Shown here in pieces: positions 10,219 to 21,560 of a stretch of DNA of 64,000 bases. The DNA comes from Cephalotus follicularis. Lineage: Eukaryota; Streptophyta; Magnoliopsida; Oxalidales; Cephalotaceae. Every line of letters begins with the position of its first letter. Position 1 is the stretch's first letter. The stretch covers positions 375,275 through 439,274 of the forward strand of contig BDDD01000042.1 of assembly GCA_001972305.1 (NCBI GenBank), read 5' to 3'. A program made the translations under genes and the position numbers. The notes under the pieces are model-generated. The model was given only the letters and a program-made list of their open reading frames with translations, searched no databases and was not told where the DNA came from.

Positions 10219-10624
10219 CTCTCAGGGTGGGGCTGTGTTGTACTCTTATGTGCGGCATAGGTAAGGCAGCAGGTAGTAGCGAACATAAGGATTGAAGTTT
10301 CGACGCGACCGCCTGATCGTTTGGATATGACAGAGCTGTCTTAAAGTTTGTACCGATGAGACTGAAGATTAGTGTTGTATGGAAATGTATTAGAATGAAA
10401 TGACTGACATAGTATTGTAACTGAATAAGTGTTGTATTATATGATTGGTACTGTACCATATTGTATGGCACGAATGATTACTAGTACTGTTTTCCTCCGT
10501 ATCTGACATGTTTTGAAAAGTTTTAAGTTTTTTCGCATTTTTATATTGCCAGTCCCGATCACTGTATTGTATATTGGATTGAGAGTAATGCCACGCGTCC
10601 GTTCTGCGGGCGCGGGGTGTTACA

Positions 10625-10997
10625 CATACTTGAGCTGGGGACTTGGAGGCTCGCACCAGTGGGAGAACCGAGCTTGGTGGAGTTGTTGGACGGACCTGGG
10701 AGCTCTAAACGCCTCGGATCCGGGACTTAAAGAGGTGGATTACAATTCCTAACTTGGAATACGAGGTAGGGGATTTTATAATTTTGGTTTAAGTTCAATT
10801 ATAATAGATGTTCATAGATGAAAAGCATGCAATAGACTGTGATATGAGCATGAATGTGTGTGGTTGTTGATGAATGCTCTGTTTGAATAGATTGGATTGA
10901 GAATTGCATGTATTTTCTGCTGTGTTTTGTGCACTGCCCGCAAAACCAGTCGACTGTTCAATGAGGACAGTCGAATGCTCAAGGGAAATAGCTGCCT
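10625..10997 (+). repeat. Gypsy LTR X, right part
   Basis: Continues LTR X after solo LTR G (10625-10629 is the CATAC duplication). It matches F around 37760-37900, including the shared TTCCTAACTTGGAA palindrome followed by GAGGTAGGGG or AAGGTAGGGG. It carries two CAGTCGACTG-type motifs (10945, 10970). It is cut at 10997 by the LTR of element C; the rest of X is not seen elsewhere in the window. Confidence 0.82.
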
Positions 10998-13488
10998 TGT
11001 AACACCCCGTGCCCGGAGGACGGACACGTGGCATTACTCTCAATCCAATATACAATACAATGGTCGGGACTAGCAATATAAAAATAGGAAAAAAGTTAAA
11101 ACTTTATAATATGCGGAAGATAAAATGCAATAATCCATCCATGTAATACCATACAATACAAATTCTGTTACAACACAATGCCAGTCATTTCATTACAAAA
11201 CATTACTCGTCATCAGTCTCATCGGTACAATCTACAATCCAAGCTCTGTCACTTCAAAGGGTCATGCGGTCGCACCGAATCTTCAATCCTTCTGTCCGCT
11301 GCTACCTGCTGCTCTACCTATGCCGCACACAAAAGTATAACACAGCCCCACCCCGAAGGATGGGGTTAGCCACAAGGCTAAGCACAAACCCCATGCAGCA
11401 TGTATGCATGTACAATGTGCAATATCAGTGACAATCTATGCAATATCAATGTGCAGTGTATAATATTGATGCATGATATGGAAAATGCATGAATACAATT
11501 GGCGATCTGACTATCCATATGACACTGGCCCATAACAGAGCATATGGATAGGATCTATAAAAATCAATCAATGGCAAACACTCAATGGTGGTGTATCAAA
11601 CACCCAATCAAACAATCAAATCCTATAGAACATGCGACCTCGGGTCAGTACAATGTCAATCAGTAGCAATGATCAATCCCATGGAAGGTAGTCCTTTGAA
11701 AAGGGTGGGAGATCTACCCATTTGTCTCAAACTGATCAGGTTTGGGACTCATAGGTCTTCCAGCCTATGGCTGGGTCAATACAGTATCGATGAGCTACAA
11801 CCATGGGGGAGCTACTAAACCGTTAGGGAGCTACAACCATCCATGAGCATCAATCGTCAGTCAGTAACAATAACAATGTGCTACAGCCATGGGGGAGCTA
11901 CTAAACCGTTATGGAGGTACAACCCTCCGGGAGCATCAATCGGTAAATTCGACTGTAAGGGAGCAGTCGATACAATAAATGAGACGATCGACGAAATAGG
12001 TGGACAGAGCCGACAACCTAATATGCCGATACGAATCATAAGGTCGCTCTATATGATTCATACAATACAATCAATCAATCTGTCAGTACATATGCTGATA
12101 AGTGGTGATGTCTAATGGAGAAATGGGAATGAGCGTCCAACGTTCCGAACTTAGACTCACAACACTTATGGCTCAATCAATCAATCAATCAACCGGTTAG
12201 TAGTCAATAGAAGGTGACAATCGAAGCAACGAGATAAGGAGAAGTATCTATCCGGTTGGTGAAAGTCACTGGATCGTCGCCTATGGATCAAGCTGTCACC
12301 CTATCAATTTATCAATTCAATCTTTGAAAACCATGGAAAACTGTGTTTCAAACGCTTGAATACGTCAAATGAGGCTCCGGTCAAGCGGCAATGTGAAAAA
12401 GAGTTGAAACAAAACTTTAAAACAGTTAAAAGTTCCATTCAGCCCGAAAGGCATCGATGTCCTTGGCCAAAGACATCGATGCGTATCAGGGCATTCCTTC
12501 AAAACGGTAGAAGGACATCGACGTCTTCTAAAGACATCGATGTCTTTCTCTATTTGTATAGAGATCTGGCCAAAGGACATCGATGTCTTTGAACAAAGAC
12601 GTCGACGCGATTCAATAAAAGTAGCCTGGGAATGCCCATCGATGTTCGGCATCGATGTCTTTCCTGGGGAGAAGACATCTCAAGGCAAAGACGTCGATGT
12701 CTTTGTTGCGGAATCAATGATACAGCATTCTAAAGCGAAAGACATCGACGTCCATGGGCTGGGGTCGATGTCTTTGCTGGGCAGAGTCGATTTTTGTGCA
12801 GAAAAAGTGGCAAATCTCAAGTCAAAATCCAATTTAAAGCCATTCTTTGAAAACTAAGGGTTAAAATCAATCATTTAAGGTTAGTAAAACTTGTTACAAC
12901 CTTGTAATTTCAATTTAATCCTTCTAGATCAGTTAGATCGAGGATATCAATGGAAACCCTAGTTTTTCAATTCTATACAATACAATCATTCAATCAATCA
13001 TACAATTCAATCAATCATGCAATTAAGCAATAGGCAATACAAGTAGAGAAGTCCTACCTATAACCGAAGCTTCAACAGTTGAGCTTCCAATCAATTAATC
13101 GGCTGAAAATCCCCAAGAATTAGCTGCTGTGTTGTTCAATTCGCAAGAAAGAGACTTGTAATCATTATATGTCGTAGGAGCAGAAAATCTGGAACTGCAA
13201 GAGGGAGAGGGAGGCTGCCGGCTGGGAGAGAGAGAAATAGAGAGAGAGAGAAAGAAATGAGGAATGTGAGAAAATGGGTTAAGGATTGACTTATATAGTC
13301 GATCCGGCCAATTCTCTGAAACTCAGCCCAAAATCCCGACTATACATGCATACAATCAATACAATAACCAATAGGTATGGGAATACCTCACTTCAATATA
13401 TTGCAATACGGTTCAATACAATTCAATACAGTACAATACGGTGCAAAGTATGCATGAACAGTACAAAAAGGGAATTCGGGTCGTCACA
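10998..13488 (-). repeat. 3' LTR of Gypsy C (2491 bp)
   Basis: Plus-strand edges are TGTAACACC at 10998 and GTCGTCACA at 13488, followed by the PPT. It is the reverse complement of the family T LTR (compare G). It contains a minus-strand TATA site (CTATATAAGTC, 13288-13298), the palindrome cluster at 12448-12775, and a tandem duplication of about 85 bp near 11800-11940 not present in G or H. Confidence 0.95.
12448..12775. repeat. Palindrome cluster (AAAGACATCGATGTCTTT type) in LTR C, left
   Basis: About twelve copies, reverse orientation relative to G. Sequence between copies differs from G and H (for example near 12480-12515 and 12640-12680) while the palindromes are retained. Confidence 0.88.
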
Positions 13489-13503
13489 TTCTCCCCTCCT
13501 TAA
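13489..13503 (-). other. Polypurine tract of Gypsy C
   Basis: Minus strand reads TTAAGGAGGGGAGAA directly before TGTGACGACCC. It identifies the left LTR as the 3' copy. Confidence 0.88.
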
Positions 13504-13541
13504 AAGAATCTGGTCCCCAGATTCAATAGTCAGTCGATCGA

Positions 13542-14010
13542 TCAATCAAACAGGAAGGGATATCTCTCACTCATATCGTCCTCGCGCTCCCAGGTGTGCT
13601 CCACTGAACCATGATATTGCCATAGAACACTAACCAAAGGAATGGTCTTGTTCCTCAATACTCTGATCTGTCAGTCAATAATCTGTATAGGAGTCTCAAA
13701 CATATCTCCTCAACTGAGAGACATGGAACACCTCATGCACTCCCGACAAAGCTGGAGGCCAAGCAAGCCTATAAGCAAGTTGGAAAATACGATCCAATAC
13801 CTCAAAAGGTCCAAAAAAATGAGGAGAAAACTTTCCTTTCTTCCCGAATCTCATGACTCCTTTAGTGGGTGACACTTTGAGGAAAACATGGTCACCAACA
13901 CTGAATTCCAAGCCTCTGCGGTGAACATCCGCATAGCTTTTCTATCTACTCTGTGCCACAATCAATCGGTCTTTAATGAATTTCACTTTCTCTGAGGTAA
14001 TCAGTACTAT
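13542..14010 (-). pseudogene. Gypsy C pol C-terminus: GPY/F module and chromodomain
   Basis: Reading leftward, 13911-13696 carries [21 protein letters not shown] and the GPFEVLDR (GPY/F) module, which follows the integrase core in Ty3/Gypsy elements. Directly after QLRRYV there is a stop. Compared with H, about 62 bp are missing there, which shifts the frame. The shifted frame continues with VLRNKTIPLVSVLWQYHG and HTWEREDDMSERYPFLFD, a recognisable chromodomain ending at TGA (13542-13544). Chromodomains guide chromovirus integration to marked chromatin. The whole is a two-frame remnant. Confidence 0.9.
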
Positions 14011-14815
14011 CTCTTATCCCAGAATGCTCCTCTCACCGACCTGATCCCAACAAACTGGCGATCGACACTTCCTACCATAAAAGGGCATCATAAGGAGCCA
14101 TCTGTATGCTCTCGTGATAACTATTGTTATACGAGAACTCAATAAAATACAAGAAGTCATCCTAATTACCTTCAAAGTCGAGAACACATGCTCGAAGCAT
14201 GTCCTCCAATGTTTGAAGGGTCCTTTCAGACAAACCATCTGTTTGGGGATGAAAAGCAGTGCTGAAACTCAATTATGTACCCATAGCTGCCTGTAACTTC
14301 CTCTAAAACCCGGAAGTGAAGCGAGAGTCTCGGTCCGAAACAATGCTAGCAGGAGCTCCATGTGCTTTAGAAATCTCTTTCATGAAAAACTTGGGCAACC
14401 TTTCTCTAGAATAAGTCATCCAAATCGGTAGAAAATGGGCCGACTTCGTAAGTCGATCGACCACAACCCAAATAGCATCATGTCTGTCACGTGTCAGAGG
14501 TAAACCAGACACGAAAACCATGGTGATGTGATCTCATTTCCAGTTTGGGATGAGTAGAGGCTGAAGTAAACCTGTCGGTCTCTGGTGCCCTGCCTTAACT
14601 TGCTGACAAGTAAGGCATCTCGATACGAACTCTGCAATCTCTCTCCTCATGCCAAACCACCAATAGTTAATTTTTAGGTAATGATAGATCTTCGTACTCC
14701 CCGGATGGATAGAGAGACGAGATTTATGAGCTTGAGAAAGAAGCTCCTCCTTCAACTCGCTATTGGCTGGAATGCAAATCCTGTTCCTGTATCTCAATAG
14801 CCCATCTGTAGATAG
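14011..14815 (-). pseudogene. Gypsy C integrase (H2C2 zinc finger and catalytic core), broken
   Basis: The zinc-binding part ([19 protein letters not shown], then [12 protein letters not shown]) lies near 14810-14600. The catalytic core follows with VVVDRLTKSAHFLP (first Asp), IVSDRDSRFT (second Asp) and LQTLEDML (Glu), from about 14470 to 14180. A stop interrupts between the two parts (14534). Another follows SGF at 14303, and further stops and shifts follow toward 14014. Integrase inserts the cDNA into the genome; this copy cannot be made as one protein. Confidence 0.88.
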
Positions 14816-15910
14816 AGAGAAATTGGGTTTTAAACCCCCATCAACAACAGTAGCCGCTTTTTGCGATTCCATGTCTACTCTTTGAGCATCCCTAATCTGG
14901 TCAAGTAATGCAGGTTGCGCCTGTATATGAGAAAGAGTCATACAAGATAGCTTGTGACTCAATGTATCTGCAACAACATTTGCTATTCCCGGATGATATT
15001 CGATGTCACAGTCATAATCATTAAGAGGTTCAAACCACCTTCTCTGTCTCATGTTCAATTCCTTCTGTGAAAAGAGATATCTCAAACTCTTATGGTCGGT
15101 AAAAACCGTGATCTTGGTCCCATAAAGATAGTGGCACCATTTTTCCAAGAGCAAAGACAATGACTGCCAAATCCAAGTCGTGCACTGGGTAGTTTTCTTC
15201 ATGTGGTTTGATCTTTCTCGATGCATAATCTATCACTTTGCTGTATTGCATAAGAACGCAACCAAGCCCCTTTCCAGAAGCATCGGTGTATACAACAAAA
15301 TCTTCGTTCCCGTCTGGTAAGGCTAGAACAGGAGAGGAAAACAATCTATCTTTCAACTCTTGAAAACTTCTTTCACAATCACTATTCCATTCAAAGGCAG
15401 CGTTCTTCAGTGTCAATTTGGTCAATGGTGTAGCAATTCTGGAAAATCCCTCAACAAACCGACGATAATACCCTGCTAAACCCAAGAAGCTGCGAACTTC
15501 GAAAGCATTCATCGGTCGCTTCCAATCTCTCACTGCCTCTACTTTCGATGGATCCACTGATAAACCGTCACCAGAAACAATATGCCCAAGAAAAGCAACC
15601 TTCGGTAACCAAATTTCGCACTTGTCGAATTTGGCATGCAATCGATGATCCCTCAATCTCTGTAATACAATGTAAAGGTGTTGGGCATGCTCCTCATTGG
15701 TCCTGGAATAGACCAAGAGGTCGTCAATGAAGACCACAATAAATTGATCCAAATACTGTATGAACGCTTGGTTCATCAGGTCCATGAAAGCTGCGAGAGT
15801 ATTAGTCACACCAAAAGGCATAACTAGAAACTCATAATGGCCATATCTCGATATGAAAGCAGTCTTCGGAATATCCTCCGGTCTAACTTTTAGCTAGTGG
15901 TAGCTCGATC
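14816..15910 (-). pseudogene. Gypsy C reverse transcriptase and RNase H
   Basis: A long frame from 15821 to 15090 covers the second half of [11 protein letters not shown] at the start, then [14 protein letters not shown] with the catalytic IDD near 15720-15737, and [16 protein letters not shown]. It runs into RNase H ([33 protein letters not shown]). A frameshift near 15130-15150 moves RNase H into the frame of 15226-14534 ([20 protein letters not shown], then [17 protein letters not shown]). The N-terminal RT third (15822-16090) is degenerate, with stops and indels. Confidence 0.92.
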
Positions 15911-16088
15911 TAAAGTCGAGCTTAGAAAACATTGTCGCTCCTCCAAGCTGGTTGAACAACTCATCAATATAAGGTAGAGGGTATTTATTCTTCACTGTAA
16001 CTTTATTGAGCTGTCGATAGTCAATACACATACAGAGCGATCCATATTTCTTCTTGACAAAAGAATAAGTGCTCCCTAGGGTGAAGCA

Positions 16089-17298
16089 CTAGGTCTTATA
16101 AAACCTTTGTCTAGAAGATTCTGTAACTGTATCCTTAACTCTTTCAATTCTAACGGTGTTCGGTAGTAGTGAAGTCAAGTCCCGAGGAAAAACATCTCCA
16201 AACTCACAAACCACGGGTACATCTTGCAGTTTCGGTCGCCATCTATCTGTATTGAGTACATATGCCAGAAACCCCTGGCATCCCTGTAGTAACAATATGT
16301 CCGCATGCGAAGCCGAGATCATCGGAACAAACAATGGCTCTAAGGTGCCAAGGAATCGAAAAGGTGGTCATCTCGGAGGACTGAAAACCACTACCTTTCG
16401 ATGACAATCCATCTGAGCAAAGCTAGCAGACAAGTAATCCATGCCCAGAATCACATCTAGGCTATCCATAGGAAGAATAATAAGATCGGCTAACAAGCAA
16501 TGATCATTAATCTCAATGACAGAATCTCTACACATTCGATTGGTAGTCACTGACTCACTGAGAGGTGTGGATACCTCCATCAAGAAAGGAAGGTACTCGG
16601 GTCTCAAACCAACATGGGAGACAAAATACAATGAAATGAATGAATAAGATGAACCCGGATCAATAAGGACCCATGCTGGAAGCTGAAAGAGTCGAATGGT
16701 ACCTCCGATCACAACATCAAACCCTGCTGTAGCACTCGGTTCCATAACAAAAACTCTAGCCTGAACTGTCGGAGCAGAATTCATAGGCTGTTTCCCTCTG
16801 GACTGCGAAGTCCCACGGGAAGAAGACGGTACACTGATAGTCGATCCCTGTTGGGGCGGTGACCGCTGTGTCTGATCCGATCCTCTAGGACGGGAATTCC
16901 ATGAACAATCTCTGGCAATATGGTCGGAACCACCACAAACCAAGCAAAGGCCCAAAAACCATCTACAATCATCATAAGTATGGTTGGTCTTCTGACAATG
17001 CACACAAGGAACCGTAGCACTCTGATTACCACTCCCAGAAAATCTGAAGGGTGTACCCGGACTAGGTGCTGAAGGTCGGTCTCCTCGACCTGTGTTCCTC
17101 AATCTGCCTCTCCTCCGAGAACGGGATGAGTTCCCGCTACCCTGACTGCTACCGTGAGAACCAGGAGTGGGACTACTATCTGTCTTCTGTGATTTAGCAC
17201 TGCCACTGTCACTGCCACTCTGCCAAGAAGAAGGAGTAAGCCTGGTGTGGACTTTATTCCTCCTTGGTCCAAGTTCCACTCGAGCATGCAGGCGTCCA
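16089..17298 (-). pseudogene. Gypsy C gag tail, double zinc knuckle, protease and linker to RT
   Basis: The frame 17298-16368 holds a Ser/Gly-rich linker and two CX2CX4HX4C knuckles (CVHCQKTNHTYDDC and CLVCGGSDHIARDC). The retropepsin-like protease follows, with active site LIDPGSSYSF near 16670 and the second hallmark DVILGMDYLSA near 16450. The frame stops at 16368, and 16334-16089 continues the protease-RT linker. About 75 bp before DKGF are missing, which shifts the frame there. Zinc knuckles package RNA; the protease cleaves the polyprotein. Confidence 0.88.
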
Positions 17299-17493
17299 TC
17301 AGAGTATGCATCTGTGCCATGTGGCACACAACTGCCTCCATACCTCAGGGTCAGCCCTGGCTGGAGGAACATTAGGATCATACTCCGGGAAGACGTTACC
17401 ATGAGCCGGTTCATCATCAATAAGAGCAGCGGCAGGAGCAAGGGCAGGAGCATTCCTTCCACCCCGTCGGCCACGCCTTCCTCTATTATCCAT
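17299..17493 (-). pseudogene. Gypsy C gag N-terminus
   Basis: Starts MDNRGRRGRRGGRNAPALAP and matches the gag start of H at 44743. After about 60 codons the sequence jumps from ...HTLMDA straight to the linker before the zinc knuckles. Compared with H, about 0.55 kb encoding the gag capsid domain is deleted, with a frame change. The ATG lies about 170 bp inside the primer site, a normal leader length for this family. Confidence 0.88.
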
Positions 17494-17659
17494 CGCTATA
17501 AGAAGACAACAATGGGATGATCCGACACAATCTCTTTCAATTCCAATATCAATCTCTTTTCCAAAATGAACAATAGCATGAATAGATAAGAACCTATATC
17601 ATGCAAATCCATTCAATCTATCTCAATCAATGCATTAATATACTTTGCTAGCAGGCCAA

Positions 17660-17677
17660 CCAATGTCTCTGATACCA
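17660..17677 (-). other. Primer-binding site of Gypsy C
   Basis: Minus strand reads TGGTATCAGAGACATTGG, three bases from the LTR end at 17681. The site in H (44581-44598) is identical. Confidence 0.92.
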
Positions 17678-17680
17678 TTC

Positions 17681-18089
17681 TGTAACACCCCGCACCCAGA
17701 GGACGGACACGTGGCATTACTCTCAATCCAATATACAATACAATGGTCGGGACTAGCAATATAAAAATGCGAAAAAACTTAAAAATTTATAATATGCGGA
17801 AGATACAATGCAATAATCCATCCATGCAATACCATACAATACAAATTCTATTACAATACTATGGCAGTCATTTCATTACAAAACATTACTCGTCATCAGT
17901 CTCATCAGTACAATCTACAATCCAAGCTCTGTCACTTCAAAGGGTCATGCGGTCGCACCGAGTCTTCAATCCTTCTGTCTGCTGCTACATGCTGCCTTAC
18001 CTATGCCGCACACAAAAGTACAACACAGCCCCACCTCGAAGGATGGGGTTAGCCACAAGGCTAAGCAGAAACCCCATGCAGCATGTATG
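17681..18089 (-). repeat. 5' LTR of Gypsy C, part left of D
   Basis: Starts TGTAACACCCCGCACCC and aligns closely with 10998-11395 of the 3' LTR. D interrupts it at 18089; GTATG (18085-18089) is the duplicated target. It contains the conserved hairpin near 18045-18078. Confidence 0.93.
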
Positions 18090-20787
18090 TGTAATACCCT
18101 GCTTGTTCGTATGTGCTTTACGGATATTATATATATATATATATATATATATGTTTGTTTTCGGGCTTCTTAAATTGTTTTGTTATTAAGTCCGTTGCTC
18201 TGTGTTTTGGGCCTTATTTTACAATTTTGAAATTATTAAAACAATTTCCTTTTTCCTTTATTTTAAAATTTCTTATTATCTTTTATTTTTTTATTTTTAT
18301 TTTTATTTTTATTTTTTCCTTTTTCTTTATTCTTCTTCTTCCCTTCTTTCTTCTCCCTCTTTCTCCCGTAACTCTCTCTCTCTCCCTATCTTCTCACACG
18401 CTTTCAATCTTAATTTCCATTCTCATTGCCTGAAAATCCTCTCTTCTTCCATATGTAATCAATTTTGTCTCCTATTTCCGTTTATGTGTGACATTGCCAT
18501 TATTATATGTTGCCTCCCTCTTTTCTGCAAAGTCACTACCGAATTCAGCACTAGTGAAACCTTTTTGATTCTTGTGGAGTTGTTTCGTCAATTTACAGAG
18601 GTAATCTCAATTGTCTGTTGTTCTTTTGGGTTGAGTTCCTTTGGTTAGTTTAAGGCTGTTTATGTATTCTTTGTTTTCTCTTTTTGCTTTCTTGCAAACA
18701 GCCGAGTAATCTTGAACAAGTGGTGTTCTTCTTGCTGTTTTTCAGTGTCTGTTAAATCATTACAGGTTAGTAATCCTGGCTGTGATGAATTGTTTCACAT
18801 TGTTGTTGGTTTTCTTATGCATATAGGCTGTTAGAGTTGTGATTCTAGCCACTTAAATCTATGTCATAGTTTATGGACCAGTTGATCAATCCTTTGGCAT
18901 CTGTTTATGTTGTAATCTAATCTCAGGAACTGAATGTGACTTTGGAAAGTAGATTGGTTTGTTATATGTAGGTTTTGTTTAGATGTCTCTTGGTCTCTTT
19001 TCTTGTATATAGTTACTGGTCACATTGTAATGTCAATTCTGTGTTTTTACACTATCTAAATGTCATATATATATGTTCATATGTCTCTGGTGTAATGTTA
19101 TACTCGTTTGAGCAAGTTTCTGCATTGAAATGTCAAAATTTCTGCTGTTCTATCGTTCAGAGCAGTCGGCTGTTCTAATTGATAGTTGGCTGGTTTGGTT
19201 GGGTATTCGACTGTCTTATGAAAACAGTCAACTATTTTGTGTTGGGTAGCCGGCTGGACCTCTATCACAGTCGACCACCTGTAAGTCTGGTTTGAGTAGT
19301 CGGCTGGCCCTTATGATTAGTCGACTGCCAAGCTTTCAACAGTCAGCTGGAGCTCTATAACAGTCAGTTGTTTTGTCCAGAGAATTACTGTTTTCAACTG
19401 TTTTGATTCGTTTGTTCGCCGAATCAATCCGGGTCTTTTCTAAACATTGTAACGAGTCTGTTTTATGTCTCTAATGATTCTCAGACCCTTATATGAACAG
19501 TTTTGTGTCTTTTAGATTGTTGTGCTTCAAAAGAGAGTTTGATTTAATAATCTTTCAGTAAGGTCTTTTGTGAACGCAAAAAGGTACGGATGTCTTTCTT
19601 TCTTTGGCTATCTGGTTTTATCAAACTAAAAATCAGTTTTTTTTATGTTATGTTGATATGTTTTGAAGTTAAAGTCGGTTTTGACATTTTACGAAATTTG
19701 AATGTTCTCGAATTTATATTCTTATGCTATGATACGTTACGATATGTTATGAAATGATCATCTCTTTATAACAGAAAATAAATGAGTTGGTGTTTTAACT
19801 ATGAAATGTATGGGAACAATTTTCAAATGTGTTTTGTGAAAGCATATCTATGTGTATTGATTTTGACAAATCAATGTTTTTAAAGTGATAAATACTGAGT
19901 ATTGTACCCACCTATGAGGCGTACCATAGGCATGTCGTAGGCCTAGTACGGGGATGTGACACTTCTGTAGCGGTGTGATTAGTCTACAACGTCTCTCAAT
20001 GTTATGAATAAATCCCATGAGGTGGATTTATGGATCCGCTATGTATGATAGAGGCGTATGAATCGATTCTAGTATATGGATATGTGATATGGAATGGTAT
20101 GTGAGAATTGACTTGTGTAGTGCCGTACTCTTCAATTCTAATGGGCATGTGGAATTAGCGCCTCCCTTGGCAATATATGTTATGAAATGTGATATGATAT
20201 GTGGCTCAGTATGATTTTATGAATCGTGAAATGATATTTTTGAAATGTTTTGTAAATGTTTCGAAAGATATGAAATTGGTATTTTATGAAAATTCGGATA
20301 TGATTTCAAGGAATGTTTAAACTGTTTTAATTGTTTAAGATTTCTGTTACGAGTTTGATTGAGATCTTACTGCTTTTAAACTTATCATTTACTGCTTTTA
20401 CTTTCTTTATTCGTACTGAGGTTTGTTCAGCCGCGTTTTGTTTTCCATGCGGCAGGTTGTCAAGAGCAGCGGGGGAATGTGTGAATGAGAGATGACCACC
20501 TTTATGTCCTGGATCCCTATGAGTGTGATCCCATATGTTTACTGTGATAGTGGTCATGAACTATAAGATTCATATGGTTTATGTTTAATATATGAACTTG
20601 AATTATGTTTAAGATTTCTGAAAATGTTAAGTTTAAAGTTGGAAAATATTTTTTTTCAGTTATACTATGACCGCCATGTTTTTGGCTAATAAAGTTATGT
20701 TTATCTTCAGATGAGTTATGTTATGTTATTATATGATATGTTCTGTATTATGACCTGTGATGACTCCCACCGTCCGGGGGTGTTACA
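18090..20787 (+). repeat. 5' LTR of Gypsy D (2698 bp)
   Basis: Runs from TGTAATACCC to GTGTTACA. It contains a TA microsatellite (18129-18152), a pyrimidine-rich tract (18240-18400) and the CAGTCGACTG cluster (19161-19372). Compared with the 3' LTR it lacks about 115 bp after 18210, between two TTGGGCC copies still present in the 3' LTR. Confidence 0.95.
19161..19372. repeat. CAGTCGACTG palindrome cluster in LTR D (left)
   Basis: About eleven copies, most diverged (CAGTCGGCTG, CAGTCAACTA, TAGCCGGCTG, CAGTCAGCTG, CAGTCAGTTG), near 19162, 19183, 19205, 19224, 19247, 19267, 19296, 19319, 19340 and 19362. The 3' LTR copy (26604-26816) keeps more perfect forms, such as CAGTCGACTG near 26671 and 26783. 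Confidence 0.85.
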
Positions 20788-20792
20788 GATTA

Positions 20793-20806
20793 TGGTATCA
20801 GAGAAT
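20793..20806 (+). other. Primer-binding site of Gypsy D
   Basis: TGGTATCAGAGAAT, five bases after the LTR end at 20787. It matches the Met-tRNA-type site for its first 11 bases. Confidence 0.88.
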
Positions 20807-20956
20807 AGTATTGTGTTTCCTTAGAAGATCTAACTAGGTTTGACCTGTGAGATTGGGTAGACACTGGGTTAGGCTTCTTCGTTACGATCTTATGATATGT
20901 TTTCTATTTTGGTTTTGTTCCTTGTGGTGTTTTATGTCTTGAGTGCCTTTTCATAG

Positions 20957-21560
20957 ATGGTACGTACAAGAAACACTGCTCAGAGGACTGCACCCGCTGA
21001 GGCTCATGAAGTAAAAAATGAGCCTTCTATGGAAGAGTTAGTACGTCAGGCAGTCGCTCAGGAGGTACGTCACTTGATGGGTGAGAAGAATTAGGAATAA
21101 GGGCGTAGGGAGTCGGTCGCTGAGGAGAATGCTCCAACTGATGTTCAATTGTGAAGAGAAGCTGGGGATAGGACTGACACACCTGCTTATATCTGGCTCG
21201 AGCGGTTCCAGAAGCAGAGACCGCAGTCTTTTAGCTCAGCCGTGACTCCTTTGGAGGCTGGGCATTGGATAGCTCATATGGACAAGATCTTCGATGTGCT
21301 TTGTTGTAGTGATGAGCAGAAGGTTAAGTTAGCTGCTTACAAGCTCGAGGGCGATGCTCATAAATGGTGGAAGGCTCTGGGCTTGGCTAAGGGTGGTAAC
21401 TATGTGGAGACTTTGACCTGGTCGGAGTTTTGCGAAGTCTTCTATTTGCAGTACTTTCCAGCTGCTGATAAGGAGGTTTATGCCAGAGAGTTCATCAATA
21501 CAAGACAGAAGGATGGGGAATCGGTCACGGAGTTTCTGACTCGTTCACTAGGCTTGCTGG
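20957..21560 (+). pseudogene. Gypsy D gag (N-terminus and capsid)
   Basis: ATG at 20957 opens MVRTRNTAQRTAPAEA and an in-frame stop follows at 21092 (TAG, then TAA two codons later). The same frame resumes and from 21242 reads the retrotransposon gag capsid fold: GHWIAHMDKIFDVL, YKLEGDAHKWWKAL, SEFCEVFYLQYFPA and INTRQKDGESVTEFL. Gag forms the virus-like particle. A one-base shift near 21555 moves the following residues into another frame. Both early stops are one C-to-T change from a Gln codon. Confidence 0.92.

Larger units (their letters stand above)
8126..10624 (+). mobile_element. Solo LTR G of Gypsy family T, TSD CATAC
   Basis: A complete 2499-bp LTR running from TGTAACGCC to GTGTTACA, flanked by CATAC on both sides (8121-8125 and 10625-10629). 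There is no internal region, so it is a solo LTR, the product of LTR-LTR recombination. It matches the LTRs of elements C (reverse complement) and H. Contents in order: a degraded TATA site at 8346 (TACATAAG where the relatives have TATATAAG), the AAAGACATCGATGTCTTT cluster, TTGA-rich runs, GTAGCTCCC repeats near 9745-9790, and a hairpin at 10184. Open frames on both strands across the cluster are artefacts of the palindromes. Confidence 0.96.

Noticed and set aside
17167..17520. Plus-strand frame of 117 codons opposite gag of C
   Set aside because: Antisense shadow of the gag linker; frame not kept in H.
17743..18648. Hydrophobic Phe/Leu/Ile-rich frames resembling membrane proteins (also at 25610-26083)
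   Set aside because: They translate the TA microsatellite and T/C-rich tract of LTR D and run across the C/D boundary. The repeated LTR gives a different length, so they are not genes.
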